This document shows positions 9,288-17,016 of a DNA stretch of 64,000 nt, piece by piece. This DNA is from a bacterium (lineage in GTDB: Bacteria > Verrucomicrobiota > Verrucomicrobiia > Limisphaerales > UBA11358), in the NCBI GenBank assembly GCA_021817945.1, contig JAKAFL010000004.1, forward strand, positions 1-64,000. The letters are read 5' to 3'. Below the pieces are notes generated by a model. It was given only the letters and a program-made list of their open reading frames with translations, had not been told where the DNA came from and ran no database searches. Made by a program: the position numbers and the translations under genes. How positions within the stretch are numbered: the first letter of the stretch is position 1; the number at the start of each line of letters is the position of its first letter.

Positions 9288-10215
9288 GAGCCTGTCTGAA
9301 AAATCATGCCTGACCTGATTTCAAGCGAGTCTGCGGAGTTGGATGCGGATCATGGCGATGCAGATCCAGGCCTCGGCACTGGCGGTGGTTGTTTCGTAAT
9401 CGCGCACCAGCCGGCGGTGGTGCATCAGCCAGCCGAAGGTGCGTTCCACGATCCAACGGCGCGGCAAAACGTGGAAGCCCTGGTTCGTGTCCGAGCGTTT
9501 GACCACTTCGACCGCCAGCTTGGGACGAAGGCCTTTGACCCATTGGGCAAAGGCTTCACCGGTGTAGCCGCCGTCCACCCACAGGACGCGCAACCAAGTG
9601 AGCCAGCCGAGCACCTGCGCCAGGAGCAGTTGCGCCCCGGCGCGTTCGGTGACGTTGGCCGGGGTGACGGCCACGCCCAGCACCAGCCCCAAGGTGTCCA
9701 CGAGCAGATGGCGCTTGCGGCCTTTGATTTTCTTGGCGGCATCGTAGCCGACCACGCCGCGGTGTCCGGCGGACTTGACGCTTTGACTGTCGAGGATGGC
9801 CGCCGTGGGGCGGCTTCGTTTGCCGCTGGTTCGCCGCACCAAGACCCGCAGCGCGTCGCGGAGCACAGCCCAATGGTGGCTGGTGATCCAATGGCGGAAA
9901 ATATGATAGACGGTTTTCCACTTGGGAAAGTTGGCGGGCAGATAGCGCCACGGATAGCCGCACTTGGCGAGGTAGAGGATGGCGTCGAGGATGCGGCGGC
10001 GGTTTTTGGGCGGGCGACCGCGTTGGGCTGGTTTGGGGAGCAGCGGCTGGAGGTAAGCCCATTGGGCGTCGGTGAGGTCGTCGTCGAATTTGGCGATTTT
10101 CATCACCTGAATTCCGCTGCCGCGAAAGTGAGTCCCAAAAATCCCCAGTCAAATCAAGGACTTTATGCAATTATTTTCCATCACACGCCCCCAAAACGAT
10201 TTTTCAGACAGGCTC
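9288..10215 (-). mobile_element. Complete IS5-type insertion sequence, 928 bp
   Basis: The ends are perfect 17-bp terminal inverted repeats (GAGCCTGTCTGAAAAAT at 9288-9304, its complement at 10199-10215). The element is flanked on both sides by TAA (9285-9287 and 10216-10218), the 3-bp TNA-type duplication typical of the IS427 branch of IS5. It carries one transposase gene on the minus strand. Intact ends, intact ORF and intact duplication suggest a recent insertion. Confidence 0.9.
9321..10103 (-). CDS. IS5-family transposase
   Basis: A full-length transposase of about 260 residues. The N-terminus (LTDAQWAYLQPLLP) is the usual IS5 DUF4096-type domain, with GYPWRYLPANFPKW following. The DDE catalytic core shows LDSQSVKSA (first Asp), LWVDGGYTGE (second Asp) and RWIVERTFGWLMHHRRL (Glu, with the IS5 R-x3-E spacing). 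The ATG at 10103 is preferred to the GTG one codon earlier. It lies alone between the terminal repeats. There is no sign of frameshifting or decay, so it is probably active. Confidence 0.92.
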   Translation of the reverse strand: MKIAKFDDDLTDAQWAYLQPLLPKPAQRGRPPKNRRRILDAILYLAKCGYPWRYLPANFPKWKTVYHIFRHWITSHHWAVLRDALRVLVRRTSGKRSRPTAAILDSQSVKSAGHRGVVGYDAAKKIKGRKRHLLVDTLGLVLGVAVTPANVTERAGAQLLLAQVLGWLTWLRVLWVDGGYTGEAFAQWVKGLRPKLAVEVVKRSDTNQGFHVLPRRWIVERTFGWLMHHRRLVRDYETTTASAEAWICIAMIRIQLRRLA

Positions 10216-10582
10216 TAAGGTTTTTTGTCTCGCCAATAGCTCACCGATATTTCCGCGGAGTCCCGCGAGACGGTCACGCGATAGCCGCAAACCATCTGAT
10301 AAGACATCCCGCGGAATATCTCCCGTCATAGCCACGCAGCTTCCCGACAATAGCCGGACAGTGGCGACGGCAATGTCGCCAGGCGTCCGGCAAGATGACT
10401 TGCAAGACAACTTGCCCTGCGCCGGACATGGATACGCAATGCCTACGCCGGGAATTTGCGAGACAACTCACGGGACGTTCGTGCAACAACCGGGCCGCAG
10501 CCACGCAACGGTTAAAACAACATCTCACGAGTGACTTGCCGAAATTCTCGTCATTGGCTTTTAACCACGACATCCAAAGATT
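10216..10582. other. Non-coding stretch rich in short repeats, possible transfer-origin remnant
   Basis: About 367 bp with no gene. It is dense in short repeated pieces, including a perfect 7-bp inverted repeat (TGGCGAC 10362-10368, GTCGCCA 10375-10381), two copies of CGCCGGAC-like sequence and several ACTTGC(C/A) repeats. It sits before a decayed HTH gene and a decayed coiled-coil gene that could come from a mobilisation region. An oriT or plasmid-type regulatory region is possible but not demonstrated. Confidence 0.25.
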
Positions 10583-11062
10583 ATGAACACATCAACCACA
10601 GCGCAATCAACGCCCGATCTCGAATCACTGCACTAGGCGGTGCAGGAGTTCCGGCCTAATCCGCATCACGTCCCGTTCGGCAATCTCAAGCCATTCCATG
10701 ACTCCATCGCTACGTTACGCAACAAGCAGGCATCTTATTCGGTGATTGCGGAACTACTGCAACAAAACGGCATCAAAACCAGCCGGGCGCGAGTCGCCGA
10801 ATACGGCCGCATCGCCTTGGACGGCGGGAAATCGCGCAAGCGACGCAAACGTGCAAAAATCGCGCCAGCCCTGGCCGCAAAACCCACGCCGTCGGCCACG
10901 CCAGTGCCGACTGTTACGTCGGCAGACAGTGTCACGCCGCCACCAAAGGAACATTCTCCATCCTGTTCACGCGGACCGCGCATCGCCAACGTAAAAATGA
11001 TGACTCCAAACGAACGGGAAGAATTCGAGGCCAGCCTGAAATCGAAACCGCCAGCGAGCTAA
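10583..11062 (+). pseudogene. Small HTH-like accessory protein interrupted by a nonsense codon
   Basis: The natural ATG appears to be at 10583 (MNTSTTAQSTPDLESLH), but an in-frame TAG at 10634-10636 stops it after 17 codons. The frame then stays open to 11062. The downstream part has a likely helix-turn-helix (SIATLRNKQASYSVIAELL, NGIKTSRARVAEYGR), a basic linker and a proline/threonine-rich tail. Small proteins of this layout occur on mobile elements of this phylum. A GTG at 10640 could act as a restart, but no good ribosome binding site precedes it. Most likely decayed. Confidence 0.5.
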
Positions 11063-11130
11063 CGCAGCCCGGAAAGCAATCCGGCGATGCGCCAGCATCG
11101 CCACGCTGCCCGGCGCGGCAGCCAGAGCGC

Positions 11131-11620
11131 CTAATAAGCAGGCAAGCAACGACCGCCAGCCACACGCAGCCACAAAGGTTCGGACGCCGCCCCGACAAGC
11201 CAGCAACGCCACCATAGTAGCAAGCTTTTTGGTTGGCAACATGGTTGGCGCCGGGTTCGCAACAACGCGGTAATGATGTGAGGCAACACGGCGATGCCAT
11301 TTTGCCCCCGCGCATCAAGCCGACCTTGAGATTCCTTGCACCGCCATTCTAACTTCTTGACCTCGCCCTCCAGCCGATCGAATTCGCTCGCAAAAAATGA
11401 AGCTTCCACCTTGGCTTGGTCACGTTCAGCCGCGACTTTTGAATGTTCTTCCAAGAAATCATTTAATTGCTTTTGCTGTTCCGGGCTTGCAGCCTCCAGC
11501 TTCAATATTTTGCTCCGACTAACCAAACCATAAATGTCGTCAATCGTTTCAACGGCACCTTTTTCAAGCAACGAATGGCTCCGCAAAAGGCCGTTGATGA
11601 TTCCCTCTCGCTCTTGGGCG
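11131..11620 (-). pseudogene. Coiled-coil gene fragment, possibly from a mobilisation protein
   Basis: On the minus strand a frame opens after an in-frame TAG near 11625, with no ATG near its start. It encodes TIDDIYGLVSRSKILKL followed by a charged, heptad-like coiled coil (residues about 30-90, e.g. EEHSKVAAERDQAKVEASFF). The last 50 residues are rich in Trp, Cys and Arg and look like a wrong frame, so the true end was lost by frameshift or recombination. I cannot name the family; the neighbourhood suggests plasmid or element baggage. Confidence 0.35.
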
Positions 11621-11758
11621 TAAGGACACTACGAAATCTGCTCAAACAGAAGCACTCGCCGTTTCGTTCCTCCTTGCCGATGCTCACGTCACAAATTGCG
11701 GCTGGTTAGGAATTCACGAAGCATACCTGCAAGCCTTGAGCTTTAGGGTGGATAGCCC

Positions 11759-12202
11759 TTAATTGTTTTGGAGAACGACGAGCGAAACCAACTGCGAAGA
11801 TTCGTTCCGATTGAGGTAATGAAAGTTTTGTGGAGGCCGGAATCCTCCTTTGTTACGGCGCAAGGTTTTTAGACCGACCGGAGCAGGTAGCTGCCAGGCA
11901 CGCTTGATAACCAACGCGTGAGCTTGTTTCTTGTCCTTAAAATAGGCGAGGAATTCCGCACGAGTGACCCCAGACTTCTTACCAACTTTTCTCCACAACG
12001 CCAAGGGTGAGGCCGTGAGAATTTTCCCGACTTCAAAACTGCCACGCAATTCCATCGCGGGGGACGAAACATAGACCAGTGCCAAATCACCGGCAGTCAC
12101 CTTCGGACAGACCCGGCGCAACTCTACCGTCTTGCTGCCAGCAAATATCATTTCAGCAAAGCGGGGGCGAATTGAAATTAGAAAAGCGTGATTGGTTTTC
12201 AT
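11759..12202 (-). CDS. Free-standing ASCH (PUA-like) domain protein
   Basis: A 147-residue protein starting at the ATG 12202. It has one ASCH-type fold: FLISIRPRFAEMIFAGSKTVELRRVCP at residues 5-31, GDLALVYVSSPAMELRGSFEVGKI, then an alpha segment and HALVIKRAWQLPAPVGL. ASCH domains belong to the PUA/EVE group and bind RNA or modified bases. The start lies one base after the stop of the upstream gene (TGACATG), so the two are translationally coupled. The fold repeats, element by element, the C-terminal domain of that upstream protein. It is the last gene of the AbiE-containing operon. Confidence 0.8.
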   Translation of the reverse strand: MKTNHAFLISIRPRFAEMIFAGSKTVELRRVCPKVTAGDLALVYVSSPAMELRGSFEVGKILTASPLALWRKVGKKSGVTRAEFLAYFKDKKQAHALVIKRAWQLPAPVGLKTLRRNKGGFRPPQNFHYLNRNESSQLVSLVVLQNN

Positions 12203-12203
12203 G

Positions 12204-14288
12204 TCAGGCGAGAGCGTAACCTTTTGTGTAGATGGATGCGAACTGTGAATCAGAAATTTTGCGCGGCGACATGAATGGTGCACGAATGCCCAGCCCTTCG
12301 AGCGTGTCCATATCGACTGGCTTCTGGAATCGCTCAGTCATCCGGAAGCGAAACGCCACAATGTCTTTGGAAATAATTTTACCAGCAGCTTCATAAATGT
12401 CCGGCCATTCATAAACACCGAGCCGCTGGAATCGGCGGAATAGTTCTTTTGGTTTTCCGACGACAACTTCTTCCAATTGAGAACACGCTTTGATGGTCAT
12501 CGAGCCGTCGCCCGTATCCTTGCTGACATACCATAGAATTCTGCCGGGAACAGTCAGGTTGTTGTTCTCGGCACTTCGATAATAGACACCCTCCACGCCG
12601 AGATGGAGGTCTTCGCGTAAACCAAATAGCAGTTGTGAGCCAAGCTCGGCATCGAAAAAATGCTGCGCCCACTTCGGCTTAATCGAAACGATGAACGTCG
12701 GAACATCCGATTCAATTACTTTCGCAGGCCAGAGTTGGCGCTCAATCACAGCGCAAGCCGCCGAATTACGTAATTCGGCAGCAGCGTTTATCGCATTTAG
12801 AGCCGTGTGCTTGGCGAGTTCCAGGTTGGAATCGATTCTTAAATCCGTCACGACCTTCCGAATCAAATCCAAATTGCCCACAGATCGCAAGGTGATTTTA
12901 GCCCAAACGTTTCCGCACAATGCAAGGCCAAATTCATTCAAGATATTTTTGTCTATGTCGGCGAGCCTCGGCTCGGTCACGATGACAATGCTCCGTTTCT
13001 CATCTGCGGCCGCTGCCAAGCACGCGCGCAGAAAATTGCGAAGCATCGTGGCCGCCATCGGATGTTTGCTGTGTCGCAATACCGGTACGGTCAGAATTTG
13101 CGGCCGATGGCGATCCATCACGCCAAGAACAACGTGGGAATTTGCGTTGTCCGTTATCACCTGCACATCCATGACCCTCGGTTGACTGAGGCAATGAAGC
13201 ACAACTTTTCTGAAATCACCATCGCGTTCTTCCGCTGCCTTGAAATCTACGACCGCAGCTTCAAGCGTTTCGGTTTTGAGTAACGCGCTTTTCAGTCGAG
13301 AGCCTTCTATCCTTGCCGGGCGGTAATCGCCTTCACGCTCGACCGAATCAAGGTGGTTGATAAGCTCGGCTGGATGTAAAACCATTAGACCATGGCTTCG
13401 ATACAACGGCTCGCAACGCTCGACTAAAACTTTATCGCGTGTCACCAGAAACGGCGCGCCGCCAGCGATTGCATAGGCAACTTGTCGGAGATCTGCTTCG
13501 TCGCGCAATGTGACGGATTCAGGAAAGCGCGGGCGCAACTCGGTGCAAAGACTTTGAAACATCGTATCATCCGCAGACAGCTTCGTGTAGCCGGTGGCTG
13601 CCGCACGATTCTGTCGCCGTCGTTCTTCGTCTGCGCTTTTGGCAATTTCATTGAGGAGTTCCTTCGTAACAACCAACTCGATGCTCGCCTGAACCCAGTC
13701 AGCAAGCAACGCCTTGGAGTCCTCACTCTCGGGGGTTTCGCGGGTATGCAGGTCGTAAAATACATTCGCATCAATCACCACTCGCTGCCGGACGGGGTCA
13801 GGTTCAGCCATGCGCGAGAACAAATCATCGTGTCCGTGACTGAACCACCAGAATGTTAATTCCGCAACGTCTTTTCCGCGTCCGGTCTTGGCAGAAGCAG
13901 CTTCAAACCCCAACTTCGACCAAAGATGATCCGCCTCGTAATCACGCCGACAATACAGTCCAATGCCTTCGAGTGATTTTGTTTCTAGTTTGAGCTGATC
14001 AACTAACAGTCTCGCCACACCCTTTCCACGTGCTACATTGCTGACGCAAAGATGCACGATACTCGCTCGTCCACGCCCAATTCGGAAGAGAAGATAGCCA
14101 AGGCAACTGCCGTCAGATTCAAAGGCAACAATTATTCGACGAAGTTTTGCGTGTTCCTCAAATGCTCCCTTTGGAAAAAACCCCAACGTCTTTGCATTGA
14201 GCCGATGCAACAACATGACGCGTTCAAGGTGAGGCGTCGGAAAACCTAGGCGTTCAAGTGTGATTGGGTTACTCACTGTTGGCGTCAA
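12204..14288 (-). CDS. GNAT acetyltransferase - PIN nuclease - ASCH-like fusion protein
   Basis: A 694-residue multidomain protein (TTG start at 14288; GTG at 14276 and ATG at 14216 are alternatives). Residues 40-150 form a GNAT domain (IVHLCVSNVARGKGVARLLVD is the acetyl-CoA loop). Residues 168-312 form a PIN nuclease domain with the expected acidic set: Asp173 (VIDAN), Glu214 (LLNEIAKS), Asp263/Asp266 (RDEADLRQV) and Asp285 (VTRDK). Residues 330-500 are an unassigned alpha/beta region. Residues 528-665 resemble an ASCH/PUA fold and parallel the small ASCH protein downstream (FIVSIKPKWAQHFF against FLISIRPRFAEMIF; ILWYVS against LVYVSS). It lies 8-20 bp after AbiEii and 1 bp before the ASCH gene. 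Predicted as an RNA-directed nuclease effector; the target and the role of acetylation are unknown. Confidence 0.8.
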   Translation of the reverse strand: MTPTVSNPITLERLGFPTPHLERVMLLHRLNAKTLGFFPKGAFEEHAKLRRIIVAFESDGSCLGYLLFRIGRGRASIVHLCVSNVARGKGVARLLVDQLKLETKSLEGIGLYCRRDYEADHLWSKLGFEAASAKTGRGKDVAELTFWWFSHGHDDLFSRMAEPDPVRQRVVIDANVFYDLHTRETPESEDSKALLADWVQASIELVVTKELLNEIAKSADEERRRQNRAAATGYTKLSADDTMFQSLCTELRPRFPESVTLRDEADLRQVAYAIAGGAPFLVTRDKVLVERCEPLYRSHGLMVLHPAELINHLDSVEREGDYRPARIEGSRLKSALLKTETLEAAVVDFKAAEERDGDFRKVVLHCLSQPRVMDVQVITDNANSHVVLGVMDRHRPQILTVPVLRHSKHPMAATMLRNFLRACLAAAADEKRSIVIVTEPRLADIDKNILNEFGLALCGNVWAKITLRSVGNLDLIRKVVTDLRIDSNLELAKHTALNAINAAAELRNSAACAVIERQLWPAKVIESDVPTFIVSIKPKWAQHFFDAELGSQLLFGLREDLHLGVEGVYYRSAENNNLTVPGRILWYVSKDTGDGSMTIKACSQLEEVVVGKPKELFRRFQRLGVYEWPDIYEAAGKIISKDIVAFRFRMTERFQKPVDMDTLEGLGIRAPFMSPRKISDSQFASIYTKGYALA

Positions 14289-14296
14289 TTTAAGTT

Positions 14297-15145
14297 TCAG
14301 CGTTCCGGCAGCAAGACGAGCAGTTTGGCTTTCACCTGTTCCCCAGCCTGCTGCGGGTCATAAATAATCCCAGCCCGAAGTAATTGATCCATGTCCGAGC
14401 AAAATCCACGGTCGGCCAGGTGCCCGTCCAGCAGTTCAACAAATTCGGATCGTCCGGCAACGCTGCCTTCCAATTTTAGATAATGCTTAAATGATTCGAT
14501 AATCCGGGCGGGAACAACCGCCGGTTTGGCCAGCGTCAACGCCCAATACAGGTCAAATAAATCCCGGCCGCGCCGGCGCTGAAACAACGCCCGCATTTTT
14601 GTTCCCAGCATTTCATGGATGTCATAGCCGCTGACCTGGGTGCTGACCGCCGCATCCCGAAACGGAAATTCAAACGGGATTTTAATCACGGAGAGATGCG
14701 GTGTTCGCTCGGTGACATTGGCTTCCACCACGATTTCCAAGTTCGTTCCCGGTTCCATCAGGGAGGGAATGGCGTAAGTCATCCGCAGCACCCGCGAAGG
14801 TTTAACGGTGTTGCGGATGGCCAGTTTGAGGTCGTCCCACACTGACTGTTTCGGAGTTCCCAGCACACCGCTCAATACACGATTGAGCGCCCGGCGAATA
14901 TGACCCTCCGGGCGATCACCGACCACGACCAGATCAATGTCCTCGCTGTAACGTGCTGCCGGCGCGAGATGAACCTTGTGCAGCAACGTGCCGCCGCGCA
15001 TCGCAATCTGGCCCTGTAAAAATGTATCCTCGAACAATGCAACCATTGTCTGGCACAACAATAAATCCTGCTCGACCTGACGCTGGCTCGGCCAGGGAAC
15101 AGCCGTTTGATGGGCCAGGACATCCCGGCGGGTAAGTGAAATCAT
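14297..15145 (-). CDS. abiEii: AbiEii-type nucleotidyltransferase toxin of a type IV toxin-antitoxin system
   Basis: A 282-residue protein of the AbiEii/AbiGii nucleotidyltransferase family. Toxins of this family modify tRNA acceptor ends or otherwise transfer nucleotides, blocking growth. The motif RGGTLLHKVH (Gly51, Gly52, Lys57) followed by RYSEDIDLVV (Asp69, Asp71) is the classical GG(S/T)...DxD nucleotidyltransferase signature, and RRGRDLFDLYWAL further on is the conserved family helix. Its ATG overlaps the stop of the antitoxin gene by four bases (15142-15145), as in other AbiE pairs. All key residues are present, so the toxin should be active. Confidence 0.92.
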   Translation of the reverse strand: MISLTRRDVLAHQTAVPWPSQRQVEQDLLLCQTMVALFEDTFLQGQIAMRGGTLLHKVHLAPAARYSEDIDLVVVGDRPEGHIRRALNRVLSGVLGTPKQSVWDDLKLAIRNTVKPSRVLRMTYAIPSLMEPGTNLEIVVEANVTERTPHLSVIKIPFEFPFRDAAVSTQVSGYDIHEMLGTKMRALFQRRRGRDLFDLYWALTLAKPAVVPARIIESFKHYLKLEGSVAGRSEFVELLDGHLADRGFCSDMDQLLRAGIIYDPQQAGEQVKAKLLVLLPER

Positions 15146-15951
15146 TGTTCTCCTGAATTGTTAAGAACCCGCCAACGCTCGATCACGGGCGCAGTTGTTT
15201 TGCCAGCCTTCGCCGGGACAAGGGGAACCAAAGCGAGTTGAGGCGGCAACCAGTCATGGATGATTCCGGCCAATTTTTCCTTACCAGCATTCTCGATGAT
15301 ATAACCCAGCCGTTGTGCGGTTGCCGGTTCGTTCTCAGCTTCCAGCATACGTTTAAGTTCGGGGCCACCCATCAGCGGCAGCAGCGGAGCGAGGGTTTCA
15401 ACCGCACGCCCAATCCCCCCGATGCGCGACGCATACCGGACCAGATCAAACGCCGTTGCCTCGGGCGTGCTCACCCGGGTCGGGGCGAAAGCGTTCGCCA
15501 ACGGTTTCGTCGGCGTCTGCTGAATCCCGCGTTTGACGAAAAAACGAACCCGCAGCCGTCCGACTTTAATCTCGCGCCGGGAACCGTCAGTCATCACCTG
15601 AGTCACTTGCAGTGCTTGCGGATTGGAACCGTAGGTGCCGGCCGCCGATTGCAGTGCCAGATAATAGGGATGCCCCAGCCAGCTAAAATAGTCGTCGAGC
15701 CACCATGTAACCGGGGGTGCTCCCATGGAGCGATACTCCGGGCTGACAATCAGAAAAAATTGCTGCAACCGTGAAACCCTGACAATCCGACTGCCCAGCC
15801 GACGCAACTGATTCTTTGCCGCCGTGACGGATAATCCCGTTTCCTTGATCAGATCAGCCAGAGGGAAGGCCACATGACCCGCCGCCAGCCGCGCGTCAAT
15901 AAACCCAGCAGCAGCACCATTTTGCCGAATCTTTTTGGTATTCTCTTCCAT
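15142..15951 (-). CDS. abiEi: AbiEi-type antitoxin / autoregulator
   Basis: A 269-residue antitoxin, starting at ATG 15951. The N-terminus (residues 20-65, FPLADLIKETGLSVTAAKNQLRRLG) is a winged-helix that in characterised AbiEi proteins binds inverted repeats in its own promoter. The C-terminal domain has the family features SMGAPPVTWWLDDYFSWLGHPYYLALQSAA and STPEATAFDLVRYASRIGG. A longer frame runs to 16182 but crosses the divergent promoter region and has no family similarity. It is the first gene of a tight operon: 4-bp overlap to AbiEii, short gap to the GNAT-PIN gene, 1-bp gap to ASCH. Confidence 0.92.
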   Translation of the reverse strand: MEENTKKIRQNGAAAGFIDARLAAGHVAFPLADLIKETGLSVTAAKNQLRRLGSRIVRVSRLQQFFLIVSPEYRSMGAPPVTWWLDDYFSWLGHPYYLALQSAAGTYGSNPQALQVTQVMTDGSRREIKVGRLRVRFFVKRGIQQTPTKPLANAFAPTRVSTPEATAFDLVRYASRIGGIGRAVETLAPLLPLMGGPELKRMLEAENEPATAQRLGYIIENAGKEKLAGIIHDWLPPQLALVPLVPAKAGKTTAPVIERWRVLNNSGEQ

Positions 15952-15970
15952 TATTTCGTATGCGCATTGT

Positions 15971-15983
15971 AGCGTTATACGCT
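15971..15983. promoter_or_regulatory. Short palindrome upstream of AbiEi, candidate autoregulatory operator
   Basis: AGCGT-TAT-ACGCT is a perfect inverted repeat with 5-bp arms, 20 bp upstream of the AbiEi start. AbiEi proteins studied elsewhere repress their own promoter through inverted repeats in this position. The arms are short, so this is suggestive only. Confidence 0.4.
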
Positions 15984-16067
15984 CCGATCTGCAAATGATT
16001 ATTTCACTGGCTAAGTTGAAAAGCGAACTGCAAGACTTTTGGTTTGGGAGGCCGCCCAGATTTATGG

Positions 16068-16095
16068 TTGACAACTGTATCTTGTAAGATACATA
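16068..16095 (+). promoter_or_regulatory. Sigma-70-like promoter overlapped by a perfect palindrome
   Basis: TTGACA (16068-16073) is followed after exactly 17 bp by TA-rich ACATAT/TACATA (about 16090-16096). The spacer and -10 are covered by TGTATCTT-GT-AAGATACA (16076-16093), an 8-bp-arm perfect inverted repeat, the form of a repressor operator. The ATG of the downstream gene is at 16106, so the message would be nearly leaderless. Confidence 0.6.
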
Positions 16096-16105
16096 TGTAT
16101 GAAAT

Positions 16106-16825
16106 ATGGGATTCATTGAGTTTCCATTCATCGAGGTGCCAAAAGATTTACATGAGATTGTCGGCGAGCCGACGCCCGACACGCGCGCTTACCGCCGGGA
16201 GGGGACGCACGCAGAATGCGGCCAGTGGATTGAAGACCTCGGTTTGTATTACAAGGGGGACGTTGGAATCTCGCCCGCCGGCGTCACCATGTTCGTGCCC
16301 GTCCAACGGGCAGCCGTCCACAAACGCATCAAGGAAGGCAAGCTGACCGCGTTCTTCTTTTACATCACCCACGTTGAAAGCACGTTCTTCGGCACCAAAC
16401 GCAAAGTCAAAATGCGTCCATACATTCTGTTGTCCATGAGTGAATGCAAAGCGTGGGTGGCGGAAATGAAACGCCGGATGGGCTATGTGGATGAGCCGGA
16501 TGAAAGCCTGATGGAACAGCGAAAAAAGCTCAAACCGGTGGCATCGGCAGATGACCCAAAAACGGCGAAGGAAGCCGAGGAAGCCCTTTACTTTGCAGAC
16601 ACCGACCAGAAGGACGAGGGGAGCCGGAAAGTCCGTTATGAGGAATCATTGAGCACGGAAAACCGGCAACAGGATATGTTTTTGCTGCTGGCCGAGGCGA
16701 TGGCGGGAATGGCGTCTGACAAAACGAAGGCTGAATTTTATCAGAAGCGACTGGAACGGGGAATGGAATGGGACAAAAATGAAAAGCGATGGAAATGGAA
16801 GGACGAAGATGAACCCGGAAAATGA
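16106..16825 (+). CDS. Island protein with HTH-like segment, unknown function
   Basis: A 239-residue, charged, soluble protein that I cannot assign to a named family. Residues about 50-80 (ISPAGVTMFVPVQRAAVHKRIKEGKLTAFFF) look like a MerR/excisionase-type helix-turn-helix with its wing. The segment RPYILLSMSECKAWVAEMKRRMG follows, and the C-terminal third is a Lys/Glu-rich helix. It is expressed from a promoter covered by a palindrome and overlaps the damaged excisionase gene by 17 bp, just before the recombinase. That position suggests a regulator of island excision or of its own promoter. Function is inference. Confidence 0.6.
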   Translation: MGFIEFPFIEVPKDLHEIVGEPTPDTRAYRREGTHAECGQWIEDLGLYYKGDVGISPAGVTMFVPVQRAAVHKRIKEGKLTAFFFYITHVESTFFGTKRKVKMRPYILLSMSECKAWVAEMKRRMGYVDEPDESLMEQRKKLKPVASADDPKTAKEAEEALYFADTDQKDEGSRKVRYEESLSTENRQQDMFLLLAEAMAGMASDKTKAEFYQKRLERGMEWDKNEKRWKWKDEDEPGK

Positions 16826-17004
16826 ATTTAATGACCGGCTGATCCGCCTGCCCGAACTGGAACGGATTTTTGGTGTGTGCAAGCGGACGGTAAGACGGAA
16901 GGCAGAGAACGGTGAGTTACCACCATTACGACGGATTGGCCGCGGTGAGGATGCTGGAAAGCCAGGTCAAAGCGTATTTTCAAAGATTGAGCCAACTAAG
17001 TTGA
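16809..17004 (+). pseudogene. Excisionase (HTH_17 type) with a frameshift
   Basis: From ATG 16809 the frame encodes LIRLPELERIFGVCKRTVRRKAENGELPPLRRIGR, a typical excisionase winged helix. Around 16942-16948 the expected continuation (VRMLESQVKAYFQRLSQLS, then TGA at 17002-17004) lies in the +1 frame. Reading straight on gives unrelated sequence to 17111 that runs into the integrase. The restored stop is 12 bp before the integrase start, which is what an intact operon would look like. A one-base indel is the simplest explanation; programmed frameshifting is possible but no slippery heptamer is evident. Confidence 0.7.
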
Positions 17005-17016
17005 GGAACATAAAAT

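Noticed and set aside
9306-10331. A 341-codon plus-strand frame across the IS
   Set aside because: It is exactly antisense to the transposase and shows no family features; a GC-rich shadow frame.
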